9,177 bases of DNA from CAZUFB01 sp048173955 (GTDB lineage Bacteria > Actinomycetota > Coriobacteriia > Coriobacteriales > UMGS124): positions 1-9,177 of the forward strand of contig DBEYOB010000085.1 in the NCBI GenBank assembly GCA_048173955.1. The letters run 5' to 3'. A program made the position numbers and the translations under genes. How positions within the stretch are numbered: the first letter of the stretch is position 1; every line of letters starts with the position of its first letter. Shown one piece after another: positions 1-5,778 of the stretch. The notes beneath the pieces are model-generated. The model saw nothing but the letters and a program-made list of their open reading frames with translations. It ran no database searches and was not told the origin of the DNA.

Positions 1-2
1 CC

Positions 3-380
3 CCGGCCGCGCCCCCGGCACCCGCCGCCCAGCCCTCCCCCGCCGCCCCGCCGACCGTCGAGGCAGACGGCGCCGAGGCGCGCGAGGAACCGCAGGCTGC
101 CGCCGTGCCGGACGAGCCCCGCAAGGGCGACGAGGCCCCGCAGGCCGCAGAGCTCCCGGAGGGGGCCGACGGCGCCGAGGCAGGCGGTTCCACCGCCGTG
201 GAGACGGTCGTCGTCGAGGCCACGACGATTCCCGCCCCCGACGAGGCGGAGGAAGAGGCCAAACCCGACCTCGGCACCTCCCTCGAGCTCATGGTCGCCC
301 AGAAGGGACGCGCCTCCACCGGATGGGCGCTCATCAAGATGGGGTTCAAGGTCCTGTTTGGCAAGAAGCTCGACAGGTAG
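3..380 (+). CDS. 3' end of an unrecognised Ala/Pro/Glu-rich protein (5' truncated by window edge)
   Basis: The frame is open from the window edge to the TAG at 378-380, giving the last 125 residues of a protein whose start lies outside. About the first 90 visible residues are low-complexity, rich in Ala, Pro, Glu, Asp and Gly, and acidic, as in a disordered linker. The last 30 or so residues change character: an ordinary mixed segment (SLELMVAQKGRAS) leads into a basic, hydrophobic stretch (GWALIKMGFKVLFGKKLDR) that could form an amphipathic helix touching membrane, nucleic acid or a partner. A GTG at 105 could start a 91-residue product, but no Shine-Dalgarno precedes it and the composition runs on unbroken upstream, so I treat it as internal. 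I do not recognise the family. That this is a real coding region is supported by the open frame and by the terminator-like hairpin about 70 bases after the stop. Confidence 0.6.
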   Translation, partial: PAAPPAPAAQPSPAAPPTVEADGAEAREEPQAAAVPDEPRKGDEAPQAAELPEGADGAEAGGSTAVETVVVEATTIPAPDEAEEEAKPDLGTSLELMVAQKGRASTGWALIKMGFKVLFGKKLDR

Positions 381-451
381 CCGACAGGGTTCCGCACCCA
401 CCCGCGGCGCGCCCCGATCGAGCTTCCGCAGATTCGAGGCGCGCCGACCGC

Positions 452-491
452 AAGCCCGCCAAAGACCGTATAATGGGCCTTTGGCGGGCTT
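452..491 (+). terminator. Terminator-like hairpin with a -10 box in its loop
   Basis: A perfect 13-base inverted repeat, AAGCCCGCCAAAG (452-464) and CTTTGGCGGGCTT (479-491), encloses a 14-base loop. The right arm runs into a short T stretch (490-493, TTTT) before CCG. Stem strength and the T run fit an intrinsic terminator for the gene ending at 380, though the T run is short. The loop contains an exact TATAAT (469-474), treated separately. Confidence 0.65.
469..474 (+). promoter_or_regulatory. Perfect -10 box (TATAAT), probable rlmD promoter
   Basis: TATAAT at 469-474 is a six-of-six match in DNA that is otherwise extremely GC-rich, so chance is unlikely. The -35 is poor: the best candidate is CCGACC at 444-449 (GAC shared with TTGACA), with a 19-base spacer. 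A start near 481-483 would give rlmD a leader of about 105 bases. It would also place the RNA 5' end inside the right arm of the surrounding hairpin, so the new transcript would lack the left arm and could not form that terminator. Confidence 0.5.
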
Positions 492-500
492 TTCCGTTTG

Positions 501-543
501 CCGGCGGCCCAGAACCCTCCACTTTCGGAGGCGGCCCCGCCGG
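501..543 (+). promoter_or_regulatory. Predicted structured leader upstream of rlmD
   Basis: Between the putative start and the rlmD start codon there are two nested inverted repeats. The outer stem is CCGGCGG (501-507) with CCGCCGG (537-543). The inner stem is CCTCC (516-520) with GGAGG (527-531) around a six-base loop. No T run follows, so this is not an obvious terminator. The GGAGG looks like a Shine-Dalgarno but has no start codon at a usable distance. A role in translation or RNA stability is only inferred; in DNA this GC-rich some pairing is expected by chance. Confidence 0.35.
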
Positions 544-585
544 CAACGGCATCAGGCAACGGCACGACACACGACGCGAGGTCAC

Positions 586-1920
586 ATGGAAACGATGCAG
601 ATCGCACTGGAATCGATGGCCTACGGCCCCGACGCGGTGGGGCATTTCGACGGCAAGGCAGTCTTCGTGGCGGGGGGCGTCCCCGGCGACGTCGTCGAGG
701 TCGAGGTGACCTCCGAGGAGAAGAGCTTCTCGCGCGGCACGGTCCTGCGCGTCGTCGAGCCGTCGGAGGACCGCGTCGAACCCCCGTGCCCCTTCGCCGC
801 GGTGTGCGGCGGCTGCCCCTGGGCGTCCATGTCCTACCCCGCCCAGCTGCGCGCCAAGGAGAAGAACGTCCGCGACGCGCTCGTCCGCATCGGGCGCATG
901 CCCCGCGAGGACGTCGACGCCCTCGTCGCCCCCATCGAGGCGTCGGAGAGGCCGTGGGGCTACCGCAACAAGGTCGAGCTCGCCGCCGTCTCCTCCGAGC
1001 ACGGCATCGAGCTGGGCATGCACGCCCGCTCCGACGACGCCCGGGTCGTCCCCGTCGACCGCTGCCTTCTGCTCCCGCCCAAGCACCAGAAGCTCCCCAA
1101 GGCCGTGGCGAGCGCGCTGCGCTTCGTGGGCACCTCGGCCGACCTGGGGCTCGAGCGCGTGGGCATCCGCGTCAGCGAGCGGACCCGCCACGTCGAGATC
1201 GCCCTGTGGACCCCCACCGGGCCCTTCCCGCGCATGAAGGTCGCCAAGGTGCTCGCCGACGCCATAAAGCCGACCTCGGTCTGCCGCGTGATGCTCAAGG
1301 AGAAGCGCGGCTCGCGCCGCGTGGCGGGAATCGAGTGCCTCAGCGGCACCGGCGCGTGGAAAGAGCGCCTGCACGGCAACACCATGCGCCTGTCTGCGCC
1401 CTCGTTCTTCCAGGTCAACACGGCGGGCGCCGAGCGGCTGATAGACCTCGTCCTCGACGGGCTCGAGCCCCGCGCCGACGAGGTCGCCGCCGACCTGTAC
1501 TGCGGCGCCGGCACCTTCACCCTGCCGCTCGCCCAGGTCTGCGACGGGGTCATCGCCATCGAAAGCTCGGGTCCCGCGATACGCGACCTGCGCCGCAACC
1601 TGGCGCAGAAGGAGCTCGACGACCGCGTCGAGGCGATCGGCGACGACGTGGCCCGCCAGCCCGACTGCCTCGAGGACGCCGACGTCGTCGTGGTCGACCC
1701 GCCCCGCGCCGGCCTGGAGCGCAGCGTCGTCGACGCCCTGAGCGACGCGCCCGCCCGCGCGATCGCCTACGTGTCGTGCGACCCCGCGACCCTTGCGCGC
1801 GACCTGGCGGCCTTCCGGGAAAACGGCACCTTCGCCCCGGTCAAGATCACCCCGGTCGACCTGTTCCCGCAGACCTTCCATGTGGAGACGGTCACCATCC
1901 TGCGGCGCACGCGCGCATAG
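586..1920 (+). CDS. rlmD: RlmD/TrmA-family 23S rRNA (uracil-C5)-methyltransferase with [4Fe-4S] cysteines
   Basis: This is a 444-residue S-adenosylmethionine-dependent RNA methyltransferase that makes 5-methyluridine, most likely in 23S rRNA. Residues 1-60 resemble the RNA-binding TRAM domain. Cysteines C68, C74, C77 and C160 have the CX5CGGC...C spacing of the iron-sulfur cluster in the RumA/RlmD and RlmCD groups, which argues against a TrmA tRNA enzyme. The Rossmann part shows FFQVN (274-278), DLYCGAGTFTLPLA (303-316), DPPRAGLE (371-378), SCDPATLARD (397-406, nucleophile C398) and DLFPQTFHVE (425-434, probable general base E434). The frame is open back to 358, inside the previous gene, but homology begins at METMQIALES. 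ATG 586 has GAGGT only three bases ahead; ATG 595 is an alternative. Gram-positive members may modify U747, U1939 or both, so the exact target is not fixed by sequence. The gene is followed by a 95-base gap with its own -10-like box. Confidence 0.93.
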   Translation: METMQIALESMAYGPDAVGHFDGKAVFVAGGVPGDVVEVEVTSEEKSFSRGTVLRVVEPSEDRVEPPCPFAAVCGGCPWASMSYPAQLRAKEKNVRDALVRIGRMPREDVDALVAPIEASERPWGYRNKVELAAVSSEHGIELGMHARSDDARVVPVDRCLLLPPKHQKLPKAVASALRFVGTSADLGLERVGIRVSERTRHVEIALWTPTGPFPRMKVAKVLADAIKPTSVCRVMLKEKRGSRRVAGIECLSGTGAWKERLHGNTMRLSAPSFFQVNTAGAERLIDLVLDGLEPRADEVAADLYCGAGTFTLPLAQVCDGVIAIESSGPAIRDLRRNLAQKELDDRVEAIGDDVARQPDCLEDADVVVVDPPRAGLERSVVDALSDAPARAIAYVSCDPATLARDLAAFRENGTFAPVKITPVDLFPQTFHVETVTILRRTRA

Positions 1921-1966
1921 GCGCGCCCGCCGTCTCCGCCCCGCGCTCAAACCGCCGCAGAGCGGG

Positions 1967-1972
1967 TATAAC
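1967..1972 (+). promoter_or_regulatory. Possible -10 box (TATAAC) before the DJ-1/maf pair
   Basis: TATAAC matches five of six consensus positions and lies 44 bases before the next start codon, in the short gap after rlmD. No convincing -35 is present at 16-18 bases, so this is a weak call. It would let the DJ-1/maf pair be transcribed separately from rlmD, in addition to possible read-through, since I see no strong terminator after rlmD. Confidence 0.3.
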
Positions 1973-2015
1973 CAACCACGACCGATCGCAGGGCAGACGG
2001 AAGGCAGGGAACACC

Positions 2016-2591
2016 ATGGCACGCGTCGCAATACTGCTCGCCGACGGCTTCGAGACCGCGGAGGCGCTCACGACGGCCGACGTGCTGCGCAGGGCGGGGA
2101 TAAAGACGCGGCTCGTCTCGACGATGGACACCGCCCACGTCATCACCGCGCAGCAGGTCCAAGTCACCGCCGACGAGACGCTCGACACCGCCGAGGGGGA
2201 CGTCGACTGCTACGTCGTCCCGGGCGGCACCCCGGGCGTCAAGCGGCTGTCCGCCAACGCGCGCGTCCGCTCGCTCTTGTCCGCCGCCATGGCCGACCCG
2301 TCGGTCACCGTCGCCGCCATCTGCGCGGGGCCCGCACTGCTGGGGGAGCTGGGCGTGCTCGAGGGGCGCAAGGCGACCGTGTTCCCCGGCCTCGAGGGGT
2401 CGCTGCCCGCGGGGACGTTCGTCGACGAGGAGGTCGTCGTCGACCGCGATCTCATAACCGCCCGGTCGATGTGCTGCGCGCTCCCCTTCGCCCTCGCCCT
2501 CGTCGAGCGCCTGGCGGGGTCCGAGGCGCTGCGCAAGGTCCTGGGCGGCATCGGGGAGCCGTGCGCTCCCGCGGGGGCGGTGGCCCGATGA
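2016..2591 (+). CDS. DJ-1/PfpI (YajL-like) family protein
   Basis: This 191-residue protein belongs to the DJ-1/ThiJ/PfpI superfamily of cytoplasmic stress and redox proteins. Residues 3-35 (RVAILLADGFETAEALTTAD and on) match the first strand and helix of DJ-1, with E16 at the position of human E18. AAICAGPALL (100-109) is the nucleophile elbow with reactive C103, equivalent to human C106. The end, ITARSMCCALPFALALVERL, fits the family's last helix, but the usual Gly-Pro-Gly-Thr there is replaced by Ser-Met-Cys-Cys (151-154). Length is normal for YajL/DJ-1 (about 190). ATG 2016 is preceded by AGGGA (2006-2010) at a five-base spacing. The stop TGA (2589-2591) overlaps the maf ATG (2588-2590), so the two are very probably co-transcribed and translationally coupled. 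Family members are proposed chaperones, peroxide sensors or repair enzymes for glycated protein or nucleotides; the repair activity is debated and I cannot choose among these. Confidence 0.9.
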   Translation: MARVAILLADGFETAEALTTADVLRRAGIKTRLVSTMDTAHVITAQQVQVTADETLDTAEGDVDCYVVPGGTPGVKRLSANARVRSLLSAAMADPSVTVAAICAGPALLGELGVLEGRKATVFPGLEGSLPAGTFVDEEVVVDRDLITARSMCCALPFALALVERLAGSEALRKVLGGIGEPCAPAGAVAR

Positions 2592-3184
2592 TCCTCGCCT
2601 CGCAGTCCCCCCGCCGCATCCAGCTCCTCTCCGAAGCTGGCTATGCGTTCAGGTCGGTCCCGTCCCGCATCGACGAGCAGGCGGTCCGCGCCGACTCGCC
2701 GAAGGGCCTCTCGCGCGCCCTCGCCTCCGCGAAGGCGCTCGCCTGCGCACCCGCGGCCCTGCCCGACGAAATCGTCATCGGCTCCGACACCGTGGTCGCA
2801 CTGGGAACGGAGGCCCTCGGCAAGCCGGCCGACGACGAGGACGCCCGCTCGATGCTCCGCCGCCTGTCGGGTGCCACGCACGACGTGACGACCTCCGTCT
2901 GCCTCGTCGCCAACGGACGCGAGCTCGCGGCGTTCTCGGAGACCGCGCGCGTCACGTTCTGGGACCTCGAAGACGGGGAAATCGACTCCTACGTCGCGAC
3001 GGGAGAACCCGCGGACAAGGCCGGCGCATACGGCATCCAGGGAAAGGGCCGGCTCCTCGTGAGGCGCATCGAGGGCGACTTCTACACCGTCGTCGGCCTC
3101 CCCGTCTCGCGCCTGGTGCGCTTGCTGCGCTCGCTCGGGTTCCCCCCTCCCGGAGAGGGCGGCGCAGAGGGACGCTGGCGCTGA
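2588..3184 (+). CDS. maf: Maf family nucleoside triphosphate pyrophosphatase, YhdE-type (dTTP/UTP)
   Basis: This 198-residue Maf/Ham1-like house-cleaning enzyme hydrolyses nucleoside triphosphates to the monophosphate and pyrophosphate, keeping modified or surplus pyrimidine nucleotides out of nucleic acids. Visible motifs are ILASQSPRR (2-10), SDTVV (66-70, with metal-binding/catalytic D67), GKPADDEDA (78-86), MLRRLSGATHDVTT (89-102), DKAGAYGIQG (143-152) and VGLPV (169-173). The DKAGAYGIQG form is that of the YhdE subgroup acting on dTTP/UTP; the YceF (m7GTP) subgroup has a different sequence there. Length is typical. The ATG overlaps the DJ-1 stop as ATGA; the upstream G-rich stretch (2574-2581) is a weak ribosome site, so coupling probably drives its translation. 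The last dozen residues (PPPGEGGAEGRWR) are low-complexity and likely dispensable. Members can also be linked to septum formation (hence the name), which is not decided here. Confidence 0.93.
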   Translation: MILASQSPRRIQLLSEAGYAFRSVPSRIDEQAVRADSPKGLSRALASAKALACAPAALPDEIVIGSDTVVALGTEALGKPADDEDARSMLRRLSGATHDVTTSVCLVANGRELAAFSETARVTFWDLEDGEIDSYVATGEPADKAGAYGIQGKGRLLVRRIEGDFYTVVGLPVSRLVRLLRSLGFPPPGEGGAEGRWR

Positions 3185-3188
3185 GCGC

Positions 3189-3230
3189 CCTGCAGGCGGG
3201 CTCCCGGCAGGCAGGCCCGGCGCAGACGGG
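3189..3230. other. Convergent gap between maf and the glycosyltransferase; weak hairpin only
   Basis: The 46 bases between two converging genes are GC-rich. CCTGC (3189-3193) can pair with GCAGG (3207-3211), enclosing CGGG/CCCG, as an imperfect hairpin. There is no T run on either side, so I do not call an intrinsic terminator with confidence; transcription from both sides may end by Rho or by collision. Confidence 0.25.
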
Positions 3231-4313
3231 CTAGTTGAACTTGACTACCTTGCGGACCGCGCGGTAGACGGCGGACGTGATCGAGCGTCCGACCTTGCCC
3301 GGCAGGTTGGTCATGACGCCCAGCAGGTGGTGGCGTGCATGGGCGTACATGCGGGCGTCGAACTCCCTGAGGTGCGCCCACAGCTCCTCGACCTTCCCGT
3401 CCGAGGATTGGTCGTCCGACATATGCCCGTACAGGCTCGATATCGCCATCATGAGGGTGAGGTAGCCCAGCATGTAGGACCTCAGCCGGGGGCTCGCGAC
3501 GTCGTCGTAGAGATGGTAGGCGTCGACCATGATGCGCGTGATGCGCAGCTGCTGCTCATAGCGCGAGACCATCACCTGCTCGTTGACGCTCTGGTCCGTG
3601 CGCCCGATGTAGTAGCGGTAGAGGTCGACGTTGCGGTAGAACAGCCTCTTGCAGCGCGGGAGCGGGACGTAGGCGTAGATGTTGTCGACGTAGAACGTGT
3701 GGCGCGGGAGCGGGACGCCCTCCGAGCGCAAGACGTCGGTCCGATAGAGCAGCGAGTGCATGAGCAGGTTCTGGTCCATCCGGAACCTGCCGATCTCGTC
3801 CCAGGTGAACACCCTGCCCTCGGGCAGCACGTGGGCATAGCCCACGGCGTTGCTCGTCGCATCCTCGACATGCTCGTAGACGTAGTTCGTGATGAACAGG
3901 TCGACGGTCTCCCCCGCCCCCTCGAGGCGCCTGATGTCGGCGAGCAGCGCCTGGACGGCGTCGCGGTCGACCCAGTCGTCCGAGTCGACGACCTTGAAGT
4001 ACCTGCCGGAGGCATGTTCGAGGCCTGCGAGCACCGCTGCCCCATGCCCCCCGTTTTCCTGGTGGACCGCCTTGACCGTGCCGGGGAGGCGGCGCGCCCA
4101 GCCGTCTGCCTTGCCCGCCGTGTCGTCCTTCTGCGACCCGTCGTCGACGATGAGGATCTCGAAGTCGGTGCAGGGGGCGCATGCGTCCAGGATGCTCTGG
4201 ATGCACGCGTCCATGTAGGCGGCCGAGTTGTAGCACGGTATGGCGAAGGTGACGAGCTTCGCGTCGGGCGCGTCGGCGCGCGTCCCGGGTTCGGCAGCGG
4301 CGTTCATAGGCAT
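3231..4313 (-). CDS. Family 2 glycosyltransferase (GT-A fold), paired with glf
   Basis: This 360-residue inverting glycosyltransferase of the GT2 type transfers a sugar from a nucleotide-sugar to a glycan acceptor, probably at the cytoplasmic face. Visible are the nucleotide-binding opening FAIPCYNSAAYMDACIQSIL (23-42), EILIVDDGS (52-60), QENGGHGAAVLAGL (85-98) and the metal-binding DXD region VVDSDDWVD (108-116). YVDNIYAY (208-215) is a likely acceptor/catalytic region. The C-terminal third is helical and includes a moderately hydrophobic stretch (280-296), too weak to call a membrane span; the tail is basic. GTG 4322 and ATG 4307 are other starts; I chose ATG 4313 because GGGGGTG (4326-4320) lies six bases ahead. 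It sits 67 bases downstream of glf on the same strand, so a galactofuranosyl donor is plausible but not shown by sequence: the acceptor and sugar are unknown. Confidence 0.88.
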   Translation of the reverse strand: MPMNAAAEPGTRADAPDAKLVTFAIPCYNSAAYMDACIQSILDACAPCTDFEILIVDDGSQKDDTAGKADGWARRLPGTVKAVHQENGGHGAAVLAGLEHASGRYFKVVDSDDWVDRDAVQALLADIRRLEGAGETVDLFITNYVYEHVEDATSNAVGYAHVLPEGRVFTWDEIGRFRMDQNLLMHSLLYRTDVLRSEGVPLPRHTFYVDNIYAYVPLPRCKRLFYRNVDLYRYYIGRTDQSVNEQVMVSRYEQQLRITRIMVDAYHLYDDVASPRLRSYMLGYLTLMMAISSLYGHMSDDQSSDGKVEELWAHLREFDARMYAHARHHLLGVMTNLPGKVGRSITSAVYRAVRKVVKFN

Positions 4314-4319
4314 TGAGGG

Positions 4320-4326
4320 CACCCCC
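4320..4326 (-). promoter_or_regulatory. Ribosome binding site that decides the glycosyltransferase start
   Basis: Read on the minus strand this is GGGGGTG, a one-mismatch version of GGAGGTG, six bases before ATG 4313. The upstream GTG start at 4322-4320 is itself part of this site, which argues against using it. Confidence 0.5.
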
Positions 4327-4336
4327 GTACGAAAGG

Positions 4337-4361
4337 GCCGGCCGGCGCGCGGCCGACCGGC
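4337..4361 (-). terminator. GC-rich hairpin between glf and the glycosyltransferase (attenuator-like)
   Basis: Arms 4352-4361 and 4337-4346 pair over ten bases around a five-base loop. The one apparent mismatch (4342/4356) becomes a G-U wobble in the minus-strand transcript, so the RNA stem is continuous. It is followed in the transcript by CCUUUCGU, too U-poor for a strong terminator. It could lower expression of the downstream glycosyltransferase or protect the glf message end; both are inference. Confidence 0.4.
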
Positions 4362-4380
4362 ACCTCGGGCTTCGAGAAAA

Positions 4381-5577
4381 TCAGCGCGTGGCGGCGATGG
4401 AGTCGGCGAGGCTCAGCGCGCTCGCGACGACGGCGTCCATGTCGTAGTAACGGTACTCGGCGAGGCGGCCGACCGCGTGGAAGTTGGCGATGCCGCCGAC
4501 GCGGTCGAAGTAGCGCTGGTACAGCTCGCGGTTTGCGGGCTCGAGGATCGCGTAGTAGGGCGTCTGCCCGCTGCCGGGAACGTAGGGCTGCGAATACTCG
4601 CGCAGGATGGTCGTCACCCCGGGGAGCACCTGGCCGGTCATGTGCTTGAACTCGGTGATGCGGGTGAAGTCCTCGCTCGTCGTGTAGTTCACCGTGCCGA
4701 CCGGCTGGAACTCGTCCTGCGCGAGCGTCTCGAACTGCAGGTCGAGCGTGCGGTAGGGCAGCGCCCCCAGGTCGAGCCCGAACAGCTCGTCGAGCGGGCC
4801 GGTGTAGACGACCTCGCCGCCATAGGGCGACCCGCCGACGCAGACCGACCCGTCGACCACCTCGACGACGTCGCGCGCGTCGACGTCGAGGAAGACGTCG
4901 ATCAGGTCGTGGTCGAGCATGCGCTCGAACATGTCGGTGTACCCCTTGTCGGGCATGCCCTGGTAGGGCGACTGGAAGTAGCGGTCGTCGTCGCCGATGA
5001 GCACGGGGACGCGGCCGGTTACCGACGGGTCGACCTGGTCGGGCGTCTGCCCCCACTGCTTGAGGGTGTAGTGGAGGAAGACGTTCTCGTACACGTAGTC
5101 GGCGACCTCGTCGAGCTCCGGGTCGTTCTGGGCGCGCAGGTCGAGGATGGGGACCTTCTTGTTCTCGCCGAACGTCTCGACAAGCCTGCGGTACAGCGCC
5201 TCGCCGCGCTCCTCGCCGAAGGCCTTGAGCAGCGAGGTGTGGTTGAAGGGCACCGGCATGAGCTCCCCGTGGATGTTCGCCAGGACCCGATGGCGGTAGT
5301 CCGTGAAGTCGGTGAAGCGCGACAGGAAGTCGTACACCCGCTCGTCGTAGGTGTGGAAGATGTGCGGGCCGTACAGATGTATCAGGACGCCCGCATCGTC
5401 GAGGCAGTCGTAGGCGTTGCCCGCGACGTGGGAGCGGCGCTCGAGTATGCACGCCTTCATTCCCGTGCGCTCCGCCAGGTTGCGCGCCACGACGACGCCT
5501 GCATACCCGGCGCCGACGACGACCATGTCGTAGCGGTTGGCCACGAAGCCGGACGGGAGACCGTGTGATATAGGCAT
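4381..5577 (-). CDS. glf: UDP-galactopyranose mutase
   Basis: This 398-residue flavoenzyme interconverts UDP-galactopyranose and UDP-galactofuranose using reduced FAD, supplying galactofuranose for cell-surface glycans. The N-terminal dinucleotide fold shows VVGAGYAGVVVARNLA (20-35), with SHVAGNAYD (49-57) following. Further family signatures are GPHIFHTYDERVYDF (70-84), WGQTPDQVDPSVTGRVPV (175-192), DRYFQSPYQGMPDKGYT (198-214, uridine/substrate region), YTGPLDELFG (258-267), VNYTT (296-300), EYSQPYVPGSGQTPYY (327-342) and the C-terminal FAD-contacting GRLAEYRYYDMD (370-381). Length matches bacterial Glf (about 370-400). The frame is open far upstream across pta, but ATG 5577 has AAGGAG (5590-5585) seven bases ahead and homology begins just after it. 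It is transcribed away from pta and is followed by a GT2 gene 67 bases on. No other sugar-nucleotide genes lie in the window, so the glycan is unknown. Confidence 0.97.
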   Translation of the reverse strand: MPISHGLPSGFVANRYDMVVVGAGYAGVVVARNLAERTGMKACILERRSHVAGNAYDCLDDAGVLIHLYGPHIFHTYDERVYDFLSRFTDFTDYRHRVLANIHGELMPVPFNHTSLLKAFGEERGEALYRRLVETFGENKKVPILDLRAQNDPELDEVADYVYENVFLHYTLKQWGQTPDQVDPSVTGRVPVLIGDDDRYFQSPYQGMPDKGYTDMFERMLDHDLIDVFLDVDARDVVEVVDGSVCVGGSPYGGEVVYTGPLDELFGLDLGALPYRTLDLQFETLAQDEFQPVGTVNYTTSEDFTRITEFKHMTGQVLPGVTTILREYSQPYVPGSGQTPYYAILEPANRELYQRYFDRVGGIANFHAVGRLAEYRYYDMDAVVASALSLADSIAATR

Positions 5578-5668
5578 AGAGAAGCTCCTTGCAAAACCGT
5601 CGTGACCCCGGTCGCATGCGCCGCGCGCCGCCCATCCGAAAACTTCGCGGCGCCCGGGCGCAACGCGC

Positions 5669-5697
5669 GCGACACGGGCATGCATCCATACTATCAT
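5669..5697 (+). promoter_or_regulatory. Probable sigma-70-type promoter of pta
   Basis: A -35 GCGACA (5669-5674, four of six) and a -10 TATCAT (5692-5697, five of six) are separated by exactly 17 bases. The predicted start is near 5703-5705, which gives a leader of about 75 bases and lies in the first copy of the GGGACGCGTCC palindrome. The region also faces glf; a minus-strand TAGTAT (5694-5689) overlaps it but has no supporting -35. Confidence 0.5.
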
Positions 5698-5700
5698 GAT

Positions 5701-5734
5701 GGGACGCGTCCCGGCACCGCGGCGGGACGCGTCC
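5701..5734 (+). repeat. Twin GGGACGCGTCC palindromes in the glf-pta gap (operator or leader hairpin)
   Basis: GGGACGCGTCCC (5701-5712) is a perfect palindrome, and an 11-base copy, GGGACGCGTCC, lies at 5724-5734, 23 bases on. As DNA they look like two sites for a dimeric regulator placed over the pta start. As RNA the copies can pair with each other (5702-5713 with 5723-5734, 12 base pairs, nine-base loop). No T run follows, so it is not a terminator. A second short direct repeat, CGTAAGC (5736-5742 and 5745-5751), follows directly. Confidence 0.55.
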
Positions 5735-5768
5735 GCGTAAGCACCGTAAGCCAAACCCGCAACCGACT

Positions 5769-5773
5769 GGAGG
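5769..5773 (+). promoter_or_regulatory. Ribosome binding site that decides the pta GTG start
   Basis: GGAGG lies five bases before GTG 5779. The open frame continues upstream to 5602, but those codons lie before or around the predicted promoter, so this site fixes the start. Confidence 0.75.
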
Positions 5774-5778
5774 AAACC

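Noticed and set aside
346..2031. A 561-codon open frame antisense to rlmD, and similar long frames at 498-2591 and 960-1598
   Set aside because: They have no family motifs and the biased Arg/Ala/Gly/Asp composition typical of the wrong frame in very GC-rich genes. The real frame carries the complete RlmD signature. Only the 3' part of 498-2591 is genuine (the DJ-1 gene).
3185..3230. Strong bidirectional terminator between maf and the glycosyltransferase
   Set aside because: Only an imperfect, bulged hairpin is visible and there is no T run on either strand.
4320..4322. GTG at 4322 as the glycosyltransferase start
   Set aside because: It lies within the GGGGGTG ribosome site that serves ATG 4313 and adds only three residues outside the family fold.
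4240..5568. Open frames over glf on both strands (4240-5568 plus, 4304-5689 minus)
   Set aside because: Low-complexity Val/Glu/Asp or Arg/Pro/Ala composition without motifs; shadows of the real glf frame.
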